From Saccharomycopsis fibuligera x Saccharomycopsis cf. fibuligera (taxonomy: Eukaryota > Ascomycota > Saccharomycetes > Ascoideales > Saccharomycopsidaceae): a stretch of 64,000 bases of DNA. Location: contig CP012814.1 of NCBI GenBank assembly GCA_001936135.1, forward strand, positions 868,001 to 932,000. Reading direction: 5' to 3'. Positions within the stretch are counted from its first letter, which is position 1, and each line of letters begins with the position of its first letter. Below, one piece after another: positions 1-9,700 of this stretch. The position numbers and the translations under genes are program-made. The notes under the pieces were generated by a model. The model was not told where the DNA came from. It made no database searches and worked only from the letters and a program-made list of their open reading frames with translations.

Positions 1-1
1 T

Positions 2-3000
2 GAAAAATTGAAAGGTTCGGAGAACTTTCACGATTGGTTCTCCTTAGTATCAATCAAATTGAAAATGAGAGGGCTTGGCTTGTACAAGTACCTTGTCGAC
101 AATGATATCGGCGCTACTGATGAAAGCTCGGACGACTCGAGAGCCAGACTACAAATGGCTTTGGATGATATCTTGACATTGATGATTGTCAATGGTGTTA
201 CTGGTGCTGCTCTCAGAAAGGCATCCAGTTATGATGGTTCTGGTCGTGATTTGATTATCTATTTGAAAGCCTCCTATGGTACAATGTCTGTGTTTAATGC
301 TGTTGGTATGCTATCGGACTTCTTTGACCACAAGTGGAAGTCGAATGGCTCTAACCTCAACCTGTTGATCTCGAGCTTCGATGCATTGAATGTCTCGGTT
401 ATCAAGAATGTTACTGCTGATCTGTTTCTTACTTGCTTATTTCTTGCTGAGCTCAAACGCGCCGGCTACGGTGAAGCTGCTGTGAAGGAGATCATTACAA
501 CATACCAAGCATCTCATAATTCCATGGAAACCTTTGATGTTGAATCCGCGATGGATCTCGCGAGAGAATTGATTAAGGAAGACCCAAAGTCTACCGTTAC
601 TACTACTGAAACTGCTCTTGTCACTAGAAAGGCCAATAATGGTCAATGCTACAACTGTGGCAAGATAGGTCATTATGCAAGGGACTGTCGTCAACAGCCA
701 AAGGATGAATTTAATGAGAAAATTCGAAAGCCAAAGAAAAATGGAAAACTGACTGGTAGTGCGTGGTTTGCATATTTAGGGCACGAGTCAAAGAGATCTG
801 ATTTGTTCTTCGATAGTGGTGCTTCCAGCCACATTATTTGTGACAGAGACTTGTTTACTGAGTTACATGACTACAGCGGCGAGATTAATGGTATTGGTGG
901 CAACAGTTTGAAGATCGTTGGGTGCGGCACCGCATCTATCAAGCTACCAACCGGTGAGGATGTCAGCTTGTTAGATGCTCTATATGCACCCGAGGCTACC
1001 GCTAATTTACTATCAATTTCAAAGGCAACTGGTAATGGAGCAAAACTATTGTTTGAAGATGAATGCATCAAGTTGTACCCCTCGATGGATATTGTGGGTA
1101 TCAAAGACAGGCTCTCACATGGCTTGTACAGAGTGGGCTCTCGAAGTGACAAGCACTTTGCTTACAAAGCTGCCCCTGGCATTGCGGTTGATAGAAAAGA
1201 TTTGTGGCATCAAAGATTGGGCCATCCTAGCTTTGGTGTGTTCCGTGCGATTAACAAACAGTTTGGTTTGTGCGGTGATATTACAGAAGATATGAATGTG
1301 CAAGTGTGTGAACTGTGTGCATTAGGCAAGGCGGTTACAAGAAAACCAAAGCATGGATGGTCAAAGCCACAACAGCCATTGCAGCTACTTCATATGGATG
1401 TGTGCGGGCCATTCAACTATGGATCGGTTGATGGCTCTCTCTACTTTCTTACAATCGTTGATGCCTATACTCGTTTCACCCATATCAAGTGCTTGAAAAG
1501 GAAATCAGACTGCACTGATGCGATTATTGATTTTGTGAAATACAGTGAGACCAATTTCAAGAGTCAAGGCAGAAACTACGTGTGTGGAGCTATCAGAACT
1601 GATAACGGCGGGGAGTTTGTGAACAACAAGTTGCACGCGTTCATGAAGGAGCGTGGAATTCGCCATGAGCTAACTGTCCCGCATCATTCCTATCAGAATG
1701 GTGTTGCTGAGAGGATGCATCGCACCATTCAGGAGAAGGCGCGAACTCTCATGTTGCACTCTGCTGCGCCGGTTCAGTTCTGGCCCGAAGCTGTTGCAAC
1801 TGCTGCGTACTTGATCAATCGCAGCCCAACAAGAGTGCTTGGCAATGATATACCGTTCACCAAGTGGTACGACATGGAACCACTGCTTGATCATTTGAGA
1901 ACCTTTGGATGCATTGGATATTGTGTTGTGCCAGCTGCATTGAGACATGGCAAGCTAAGTGCAACTTCGAAGAAGTGTGCCATGATGGGCTACGACAGAG
2001 ATCACAAAGCATACAGGATGTATGATTCTGATGCCGGGCAGATAGTTGTCTCGGCACAAGTAACGTTTGATGAACAACATTCGTTTTTCAAGTGGGCTAC
2101 CCCTGCGCCTATGGCTGACAATGTGTCTACTACCACCTACGGGTCTGTCGCTGCGCCAGGCATTTCACCGGTTACTGCTGTACAGGATGAGGACCTTATC
2201 CCAGCCGATGTGACAGCCGCTGATACTGCTGGCACTGGCGAAGATGAAAGCACTGCTGAAGACGACACTGACGTACACGTTGACAATAGTGACGATGATG
2301 TCCCCTCGGATACTGACAAAGATGGCTTCCTGCCAGTACAAGTGAAACGGAAGAGATCCAGACCAAAAACTCATGTTGCTCCAAAGACTTTAATAACCAG
2401 AAACCCGTTCGACGTTCTTGAAGAGGTCCACGATGAATATGAAGCCTCGTCCTCCAGTTCCGATTCAGAGAGGGAATTGCCTAAACCAGAGACAAAAGTT
2501 AGAAAAGTTGCCACCGGCGACATTATCCCGTTTGTTCCGCATGGGTCCACTGGCGAAAGCGCCGTGGTTCCATTGCTCACTCCAAAGATTGAACCAACTG
2601 TTGAGGAGGTCGACGATGATGAAGATACTAGTGAATCAGAACTGAGTGACTCGCAGAGGCTATTGGGCTACGAAGCAAACCTTGCTGCTACTTGTTACAT
2701 GGCTGGCAGTGCAGTCACCGAGAATGTGCCAATGAGTTACAAAAGTGCAATGCAGACCGACGAACGGGATCAGTGGAAGGAAGCGTGTGAAAAAGAAATC
2801 GAAGCACACAAAGACAATAGCACCTATGAGTTGGTGACTTTGCCGGAAGGGCGAAAGCCAATCACCTGCAAGTGGGTGTTCACAATCAAGGATGGTGGCT
2901 TACACAAGGCAAGATTAGTTGCTCGTGGGTTCTCGCAATTGAAAGGTATCGACTACAATGAAACGTTTGCTCCCGTTGTTCGTTACGAGTCCATCCGAAT

Positions 3001-4315
3001 TATGTTGGCTGTCGCTGCTCTGAAAGGATTACAGGTTCATCAGATGGATGTGAAGACTGCGTTCTTGAATGGTGAGCTTGAGGAAGAATTATACATGACA
3101 CAACCAGAAGGCTATGTTGCAAAGGGCAATGAAGATAAAGTGCTCAGATTGAAGAAGAGCTTGTATGGTTTGAAACAGGCTCCTCTTGTGTGGAATGACA
3201 AGATCAACGGCGTCTTGGCAAAGCTAGGCTTCAGACGGAATCAAGCTGAATATTGCCTATACACTCGCAAAAGTGAAAAGTCCTTTGTGATGGTTGCGCT
3301 ATATGTGGATGATTTGCTTATTGCTGGTAGCACCAAGGAAGCAATAGACATTGTGAAAACAGAGCTAATGAATGAGTTTAAAATGAAAGACTTGGGTGCT
3401 ACAAAGAAGTTCCTAGGCATGAACATTGAGCAGACAGAGAGTGGGATCAAGTTGAGTCTTCGAGACTACATTCAGTCGTTGCTTAGCGAGTTTGGAATGC
3501 AAGACTGTCACAGTGAACCCACACCAGCAGTTGTCGGACAGGACTTGACGAGCGCGGACACAGGCAGTAAAGACTGTGATGCTACTAGGTACAGATCCAT
3601 TATTGGAAAGCTCTTGTTTGCTGCTAATACGGTCAGAGCAGACATAAGCTACGTCGTTGGTGTATTGTCGAGATACCTCAAAGAGCCCAAGGAGGTCCAC
3701 CTTCGTGCTGCGAAACGAGTACTAAGATATTTGAAAGGCACAGCAGATGTTGGTTTATTTTATCAAAGCCACAACCAGACAACTCGCTTACAGGGCTACT
3801 GTGATACAGACTGGGCAAACGACAAGGCTACGAGGAAGTCCACCACCGGTTTTGTGTTCAAATATGCTGGTGGTGCAATAACTTGGAGATCGAAGAAGCA
3901 GCCAACGGTTGCATTGTCTACTGCTGAAGCAGAGTATATGGCATTGTGTGAGGGTGCCAAAGAAGGCTTATGGCTAAGGCAGTTGTTCAACGAGTTTGGC
4001 ATTGCAATTGAGTCTGTCAAGATGTACGACGACAACCAGAGCTGCATTGACATAGCCAAACACCCTAGCTCCCATCACAGAACGAAGCACATTGACATCA
4101 GGTTGAACTTCATCAGGGACCATATTGCCAAGGGCCGAATTCAGTTAGAGTACTTATCAACTGGAGTCATGGTTGCCGATATCTTTACCAAAGCCATACC
4201 GGCCGACCAGTTCCAACTACTACGTGGTTATTGTGGGATGCGAGACTTTGAATTAAGAGAGAGTGTTGAGAGTAATAATTCAAAGATAGATCCAGTTGCT
4301 TCTAGAAAGTTCTAG
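2..4315 (+). CDS. copia-A Gag-Pol polyprotein (5' end outside window)
   Basis: One continuous frame encodes Gag and Pol without a frameshift, as in Drosophila copia and Ty5. Visible landmarks are a CCHC zinc knuckle (CYNCGKIGHYARDC, near base 645), an aspartic protease motif (FFDSGASSH, near 806), the integrase HHCC region (HQRLGHP and CELC, 1209-1325) followed by the catalytic Asp-Asp-Glu set (LHMDVCG, IRTDNGGEF, NGVAERMHRT), RT with YVDDLL near 3300, and RNase H (GYCDTDW, LSTAEAEY). The stop codon lies about 50 bases inside the 3' LTR, so the last residues are LTR-encoded. The product would form a virus-like particle and carry out reverse transcription and integration. Family assignment is firm; activity is not shown. 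Confidence 0.93.
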   Translation, partial: EKLKGSENFHDWFSLVSIKLKMRGLGLYKYLVDNDIGATDESSDDSRARLQMALDDILTLMIVNGVTGAALRKASSYDGSGRDLIIYLKASYGTMSVFNAVGMLSDFFDHKWKSNGSNLNLLISSFDALNVSVIKNVTADLFLTCLFLAELKRAGYGEAAVKEIITTYQASHNSMETFDVESAMDLARELIKEDPKSTVTTTETALVTRKANNGQCYNCGKIGHYARDCRQQPKDEFNEKIRKPKKNGKLTGSAWFAYLGHESKRSDLFFDSGASSHIICDRDLFTELHDYSGEINGIGGNSLKIVGCGTASIKLPTGEDVSLLDALYAPEATANLLSISKATGNGAKLLFEDECIKLYPSMDIVGIKDRLSHGLYRVGSRSDKHFAYKAAPGIAVDRKDLWHQRLGHPSFGVFRAINKQFGLCGDITEDMNVQVCELCALGKAVTRKPKHGWSKPQQPLQLLHMDVCGPFNYGSVDGSLYFLTIVDAYTRFTHIKCLKRKSDCTDAIIDFVKYSETNFKSQGRNYVCGAIRTDNGGEFVNNKLHAFMKERGIRHELTVPHHSYQNGVAERMHRTIQEKARTLMLHSAAPVQFWPEAVATAAYLINRSPTRVLGNDIPFTKWYDMEPLLDHLRTFGCIGYCVVPAALRHGKLSATSKKCAMMGYDRDHKAYRMYDSDAGQIVVSAQVTFDEQHSFFKWATPAPMADNVSTTTYGSVAAPGISPVTAVQDEDLIPADVTAADTAGTGEDESTAEDDTDVHVDNSDDDVPSDTDKDGFLPVQVKRKRSRPKTHVAPKTLITRNPFDVLEEVHDEYEASSSSSDSERELPKPETKVRKVATGDIIPFVPHGSTGESAVVPLLTPKIEPTVEEVDDDEDTSESELSDSQRLLGYEANLAATCYMAGSAVTENVPMSYKSAMQTDERDQWKEACEKEIEAHKDNSTYELVTLPEGRKPITCKWVFTIKDGGLHKARLVARGFSQLKGIDYNETFAPVVRYESIRIMLAVAALKGLQVHQMDVKTAFLNGELEEELYMTQPEGYVAKGNEDKVLRLKKSLYGLKQAPLVWNDKINGVLAKLGFRRNQAEYCLYTRKSEKSFVMVALYVDDLLIAGSTKEAIDIVKTELMNEFKMKDLGATKKFLGMNIEQTESGIKLSLRDYIQSLLSEFGMQDCHSEPTPAVVGQDLTSADTGSKDCDATRYRSIIGKLLFAANTVRADISYVVGVLSRYLKEPKEVHLRAAKRVLRYLKGTADVGLFYQSHNQTTRLQGYCDTDWANDKATRKSTTGFVFKYAGGAITWRSKKQPTVALSTAEAEYMALCEGAKEGLWLRQLFNEFGIAIESVKMYDDNQSCIDIAKHPSSHHRTKHIDIRLNFIRDHIAKGRIQLEYLSTGVMVADIFTKAIPADQFQLLRGYCGMRDFELRESVESNNSKIDPVASRKF

Positions 4316-4322
4316 AATATTC
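4300..4322 (+). promoter_or_regulatory. Five-unit perfect heat shock element in copia-A LTR
   Basis: Five alternating TTC and GAA triplets, each separated by exactly two bases, fit the perfect-type HSF1 site. The same site occurs at the same place in the other complete copia-A LTRs. It overlaps the last codons of Pol. Binding by HSF1 is inference. Confidence 0.7.
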
Positions 4323-4349
4323 CATGAGTTTCCAGAGGATTCGATGTTG

Positions 4350-4362
4350 TTCTAGAATGTTC
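4350..4362 (+). promoter_or_regulatory. Three-unit heat shock element in copia-A LTR
   Basis: TTC-GAA-TTC with two-base spacers. Three units is the usual minimum for binding of an HSF1 trimer. Confidence 0.6.
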
Positions 4363-4389
4363 CACGATATACGAGAAAATACGAGATTG

Positions 4390-4407
4390 TTCGAGAACAT
4401 TCTAGAA
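4390..4407 (+). promoter_or_regulatory. Four-unit heat shock element in copia-A LTR
   Basis: TTC, GAA, TTC, GAA with two-base spacers, centred on an ACATTC step. Conserved in the other copia-A LTRs. Confidence 0.65.
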
Positions 4408-4450
4408 GGTTGCATAATATACGAGACATATACGAGAAAGCTCTAGAATC

Positions 4451-4625
4451 TTCCATGAAGTTCCATAATGTTCCATGAAGTTCCATAATGTCATTCCATA
4501 AGTTCCATAGTGTTCCATGAAGTTCCATGATGTTCCATGATGTTCCAAGAAGTTCCATGATGTTCCATACATTTCCGTGCAGTTCCGTGCATATCCGTGC
4601 AGTTCCGGAATATTCTAGAAGATTC
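4451..4625 (+). repeat. 10-bp-period TTC array ending in a perfect heat shock element
   Basis: Units of the type TTCCATGAAG, TTCCATAATG and TTCCGTGCAG follow one another. TTC starts recur every 10 bases (4451 to 4481, then 4503 to 4623 with one degenerate position). The last three positions (4603-4625) form a perfect five-unit TTC/GAA element, 52 bases before the TATA box. Direct TTC repeats at 10-bp spacing match the step-type HSF1 site described in yeast. Function is inferred. Confidence 0.7.
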
Positions 4626-4677
4626 TATGTGGCCACACTAGTCATGCATCAGTCCCGGCACAGCCACCCTGACTGAC

Positions 4678-4684
4678 TATAAAT
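4678..4684 (+). promoter_or_regulatory. TATA box of copia-A LTR
   Basis: TATAAAT lies downstream of the half-site array and upstream of the LTR-encoded Gag start codon, the expected place for the U3 promoter. Other copies carry the same TATAAA core. Confidence 0.7.
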
Positions 4685-4819
4685 GAGGGGCGTCTCCTCC
4701 ATCTTTGTGACTGATTGACGTTTTTCATATATAGGATATAGTTAATAACAACAAGTGTTTTGTGATTTATTTTCAGGATATAACGTTATGTCAAGTGATA
4801 GGTTTATCAAACTACAACA

Positions 4820-5841
4820 CCATGCGGAACAAACGGGATAATGTCGCCGGTGGCAACTTTTCTAACTTTTGTCTCTGGTTTAGGCAATTCCCTCTCTGAA
4901 TCGGAACTGGAGGACGAGGCTTCATATTCATCGTGGACCTCTTCAAGAACGTCGAACGGGTTTCTGGTTATTAAAGTCTTTGGAGCAACATGAGTTTTTG
5001 GTCTGGGTCTCTTCCGTTTCACTTGTACCGGCAGGAAGCCATCTTTGTCAGTATCCGAGGGGACAGCATCGTCACTATTGTCAACGTGTTTGTCAGTGTC
5101 GTCTTCAGCAGTGCTTTCATCTTCGCCAGTGCCAGCAGTATCAGCGGCTGTCACATCGGCTGGGATAAGTTCCTCATCCTGTACAGCAGTAACCGGTGAA
5201 ATGCCTGGCACAGCGACAGACCCGTAGGTGGTAGTAGACACATTGTCAGCCATAGGCGCAGGTGTAGCCCACTTGAAAAACGAATGTTGTTCATCAAACG
5301 TTACTTGTGCCGAGACAACTATCTGCCCGGCATCAGAATCATACATCCTGTATGCTTTGTGATCTCTGTCGTAGCCCATCATGGCACACTTCTTCGAAGT
5401 TGCACTTAGCTTGCCATGTCTCAATGCAGCTGGCACAACACAATATCCAATGCATCCAAAGGTTCTCAAATGATCAAGCAGTGGTTCCATGTCGTACCAC
5501 TTGGTGAACGGTATATCATTGCCAAGCACTCTTGTTGGGCTGCGATTGATCAAGTACGCAGCAGTTGCAACAGCTTCGGGCCAGAACTGAACCGGCGCAG
5601 CAGAGTGCAACATGAGAGTTCGCGCCTTCTCCTGAATGGTGCGATGCATCCTCTCAGCAACACCATTCTGATAGGAATGATGCGGGACAGTTAGCTCATG
5701 GCGAATTCCACGCTCCTTCATGAACGCGTGCAACTTGTTGTTCACAAACTCCCCGCCGTTATCAGTTCTGATAGCTCCACACACGTAGTTTCTGCCTTGA
5801 CTCTTGAAATTGGTCTCACTGTATTTCACAAAATCAATAAT
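4820..5841 (-). mobile_element. Antisense copia-A internal fragment between LTRs
   Basis: This 1022-bp fragment of copia-A covers the second half of integrase and the acidic linker before RT, in minus orientation. It joins an LTR end exactly at 4819/4820 and an LTR start exactly at 5841/5842. No primer-binding site follows the left LTR, so this is not an ordinary element. Its 340-residue frame is identical to that of the fragment at 13646-14667. Confidence 0.92.
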
Positions 5842-6152
5842 TGTTGAGAGTAATAATTCAAAGATAGATCTAGTTGCTTCTAGAAAGTTCTAGAATATTC
5901 CATGAGTTTCCAGAGGATTCGATGTTGTTCTAGAATGTTCCACGATATACGAGAAAATACGAGATTGTTCGAGAACATTCTAGAAGGTTGCATAATATAC
6001 GAGACATATACGAGAAAGCTCTAGAATCTTCCATCAAGTTCCATGAAGTTCCATAGTGTTCCATGAAGTTCCATGATGTTCCATGATGTTCCAAGAAGTT
6101 CCATGATGTTCCATACATTTCCGTGCAGTTCCGTTCATATCCGTGCAGTTCC
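5842..6152 (+). repeat. copia-A LTR, 3' part missing
   Basis: It begins TGTTGAG and follows the LTR for 311 bases, then stops where the minus-strand LTR of copy 2 begins. It shares diagnostic variants with the LTR at 14668-15191 (for example GATCTAGTTGC and CCGTTCATATC). Confidence 0.95.
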
Positions 6153-6706
6153 TGTTGTAGTTTGATAAACCTATCACTTGACATAACGTTATATCCTGAA
6201 AATGAATCACAAAACACTTGTTGTTATTAACTATATCCTATATATGAAAAACGTCAATCAGTCACAAAGATGGAGGAGACGCCCCTTATTTATAGTCAGT
6301 CAGGGTGGCTGTGCCGGGACTGATGCATGACTAGTGTGGCCACATAGAATCTTCTAGAATATTCCGGAACTGCACGGATATGCACGGAACTGCACGGAAA
6401 TGTATGGAACATCATGGAACTTCTTGGAACATCATGGAACATCATGGAACTTCATGGAACACTATGGAACTTCATGGAACATTATGGAACTTCATGGAAC
6501 ATTATGGAACTTCATGGAAGATTCTAGAGCTTTCTCGTATATGTCTCGTATATTATGCAACCTTCTAGAATGTTCTCGAACAATCTCGTATTTTCTCGTA
6601 TATCGTGGAACATTCTAGAACAACATCGAATCCTCTGGAAACTCATGGAATATTCTAGAACTTTCTAGAAGCAACTAGATCTATCTTTGAATTATTACTC
6701 TCAACA
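6153..6706 (-). repeat. 3' LTR of copia-A copy 2, 554 bp
   Basis: Reverse complement of the family LTR, bounded by TGTTGTAG on the left and CTCAACA on the right. It includes the half-site array and the TATAAATAAG promoter core. Confidence 0.96.
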
Positions 6707-9700
6707 CCCTCTCTTAATTCAAAGTCTCGCATCCCACAATAACCACGTAGTAGTTGGAACTGGTCGGCCGGTATGGCTTTGGTAAAGATATCGGCAACCA
6801 TGACTCCAGTTGATAAGTACTCTAACTGAATTCGGCCCTTGGCAATATGGTCCCTGATGAAATTCAACCTGATGTCAATGTGCTTCGTTCTGTGATGGGA
6901 GCTAGGGTGTTTGGCTATTTCAATGCAGCTCTGGTTGTCGTCGTACATCTTGACAGACTCAATTGCAATGCCAAACTCGTTGAACAACTGCCTTAGCCAT
7001 AAGCCTTCTTTGGCACCCTCACACAATGCCATATACTCTGCTTCAGCAGTAGACAATGCAACTGTTGGCTGCTTCTTTGATCTCCAAGTTATTGCACCAC
7101 CAGCATATTTGAACACAAAGCCGGTGGTGGACTTTCTCGTAGCCTTGTCGTTTGCCCAGTCTGCATCACAGTAGCCCTGTAACTGAGTTGTCTGGTTGTT
7201 GCTTTGATAAAATAAACCAACATCTGCTGTGCCTTTCAAGTATCTTAGTACTCGTTTCGCAGCACGAATGTGGACCTCCTTGGGCTCTTTGAGGTATCTC
7301 GACAATACACCAACAACGTAGCTTATGTCTGCTCTGACCGTATTAGCAGCAAACAAGAGCTTTCCAATAATGGATCTGTACCTAGTAGCATCACAGTCTT
7401 TACTGCCTGTGTCCGCGCTCGTCAAGTCCTGTCCGACAACTGCTGGTGTGGGTTCACTGTGACAGTCTTGCATTCCAAACTGGCTAAGCAACGACTGAAT
7501 GTAGTCTCGAAGACTCAACTTGATCCCACTCTCTGTCTGCTCAATGTTCATACCTAGGAACTTCTTTGTAGCACCCAAGTCTTTCATTTTAAACTCATTC
7601 ATTAGCTCTGTTTTCACAATGTCTATTGCTTCCTTGGTGCTACCAGCAATAAGCAAATCATCCACATATAGCGCAACCATCACAAAGGACTTTTCACTTT
7701 TGCGAGTGTATAGGCAATATTCAGCTTGATTCCGTCTGAAGCCTAGCTTTGCCAAGACGCCCTTGATCTTGTCATTCCACACAAGAGGAGCCTGTTTCAA
7801 ACCATACAAGCTCTTCTTCAATCTGAGCACTTTATCTTCATTGCCCTTTGCAACATAGCCTTCTGGTTGTGTCATGTATAATTCTTCCTCAAGCTCGCCA
7901 TTCAAGAACGCAGTCTTCACATCCATCTGATGAACCTGTAATCCTTTCAGAGCAGCGACAGCCAACATAATTCGGATGGACTCGTAACGAACAACGGGAG
8001 CAAACGTTTCATTGTAGTCGATACCTTTCAATTGCGAGAACCCACGAGCAACTAATCTTGCCTTGTGTAAGCCACCATCCTTGATTGTGAACACCCACTT
8101 GCAGGTGATTGGCTTTCGCCCTTCCGGCAAAGTCACCAACTCATAGGTGCTATTGTCTTTGTGTGCTTCGATTTCTTTTTCACACGCTTCCTTCCACTGA
8201 TCCCGTTCGTCGGTCTGCATTGCACTTTTGTAACTCATTGGCACATTCTCGGTGACTGCACTGCCAGCCATGTAACAAGTAGCAGCAAGGTTTGCTTCGT
8301 AGCCCAATAGCCTCTGCGAGTCACTCAGTTCTGATTCACTAGTATCTTCATCATCGTCGACCTCCTCAACAGTTGGTTCAATCTTTGGAGTGAGCAATGG
8401 AACCACGGCGCTTTCGCCAGTGGACCCATGCGGAACAAACGGGATAATGTCGCCGGTGGCAACTTTTCTAACTTTTGTCTCTGGTTTAGGCAATTCCCTC
8501 TCTGAATCGGAACTGGAGGACGAGGCTTCATATTCATCGTGGACCTCTTCAAGAACGTCGAACGGGTTTCTGGTTATTAAAGTCTTTGGAGCAACATGAG
8601 TTTTTGGTCTGGAGCTCTTCCGTTTCACTTGTACCGGCAGGAAGCCATCTTTGTCAGTATCCGAGGGGACATCATCGTCACTATTGTCAACGTGTACGTC
8701 AGTGTCGTCTTCAGCAGTGCTTTCATCTTCGCCAGTGCCAGCAGTATCAGCGGCTGTCACATCGGCTGGGATAAGGTCCTCATCCTGTACAGCAGTAACC
8801 GGTGAAATGCCTGGCGCAGCGACAGACCCGTAGGTGGTAGTAGACACATTGTCAGCCATAGGCGCAGGGGTAGCCCACTTGAAAAACGAATGTTGTTCAT
8901 CAAACGTTACTTGTGCCGAGACAACTATCTGCCCGGCATCAGAATCATACATCCTGTATGCTTTGTGATCTCTGTCGTAGCCCATCATGGCACACTTCTT
9001 CGAAGTTGCACTTAGCTTGCCATGTCTCAATGCAGCTGGCACAACACAATATCCAATGCATCCAAAGGTTCTCAAATGATCAAGCAGTGGTTCCATGTCG
9101 TACCACTTGGTGAACGGTATATCATTGCCAAGCACTCTTGTTGGGCTGCGATTGATCAAGTACGCAGCAGTTGCAACAGCTTCGGGCCAGAACTGAACCG
9201 GCGCAGCAGAGTGCAACATGAGAGTTCGCGCCTTCTCCTGAATGGTGCGATGCATCCTCTCAGCAACACCATTCTGATAGGAATGATGCGGGACAGTTAG
9301 CTCATGGCGAATTCCACGCTCCTTCATGAACGCGTGCAACTTGTTGTTCACAAACTCCCCGCCGTTATCAGTTCTGATAGCTCCACACACGTAGTTTCTG
9401 CCTTGACTCTTGAAATTGGTCTCACTATATTTCACAAAATCAATAATCGCATCAGTGCAGTCTGATTTCCTTTTCAAGCACTTGATATGGGTGAAACGAG
9501 TATAGGCATCAACGATTGTAAGAAAGTAGAGAGAGCCATCAACCGATCCATAGTTGAATGGCCCGCACACATCCATATGAAGTAGCTGCAATGGCTGTTG
9601 TGGCTTTGACCATCCATGCTTTGGTTTTCTTGTAACCGCCTTGCCTAATGCACACAGTTCACACACTTGCACATTCATATCTTCTGTAATATCACCGCAC

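Larger units (their letters stand above)
1..4819 (+). mobile_element. copia-A copy 1 (Ty1/copia LTR retrotransposon), left end outside window
   Basis: This is the right-hand part of a Ty1/copia retrotransposon. The internal region runs from base 1 to 4263 and the 3' LTR is 4264-4819. Domain order is Gag, protease, integrase, reverse transcriptase, RNase H, which defines copia rather than gypsy. A short polypurine tract (AAGAGAGAG) lies directly before the LTR. The visible reading frame looks whole. It is nearly identical to the copies at 6153-11525 and 14668-20019, so it is young. The 5' LTR would lie left of the window. Immediately right of its LTR is an antisense piece of the same family, so it sits inside or next to another copy. 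Confidence 0.95.
4264..4819 (+). repeat. copia-A LTR (3' LTR of copy 1), 556 bp
   Basis: It begins TGTTGAG and ends CTACAACA, so it has the TG...CA ends of an LTR. The same sequence recurs many times in the window. It contains heat-shock-type half sites, a 10-bp-period array, and a TATA box (TATAAAT at 4678-4684). The end of Pol and, in a 5' LTR, the start codon of Gag both lie inside the LTR. Confidence 0.97.

Noticed and set aside
4352-6618. Open frames with repeated HGTSWNFMEHYG-type residues in many LTRs
   Set aside because: They are translations of the 10-bp LTR repeat on both strands, not genes.
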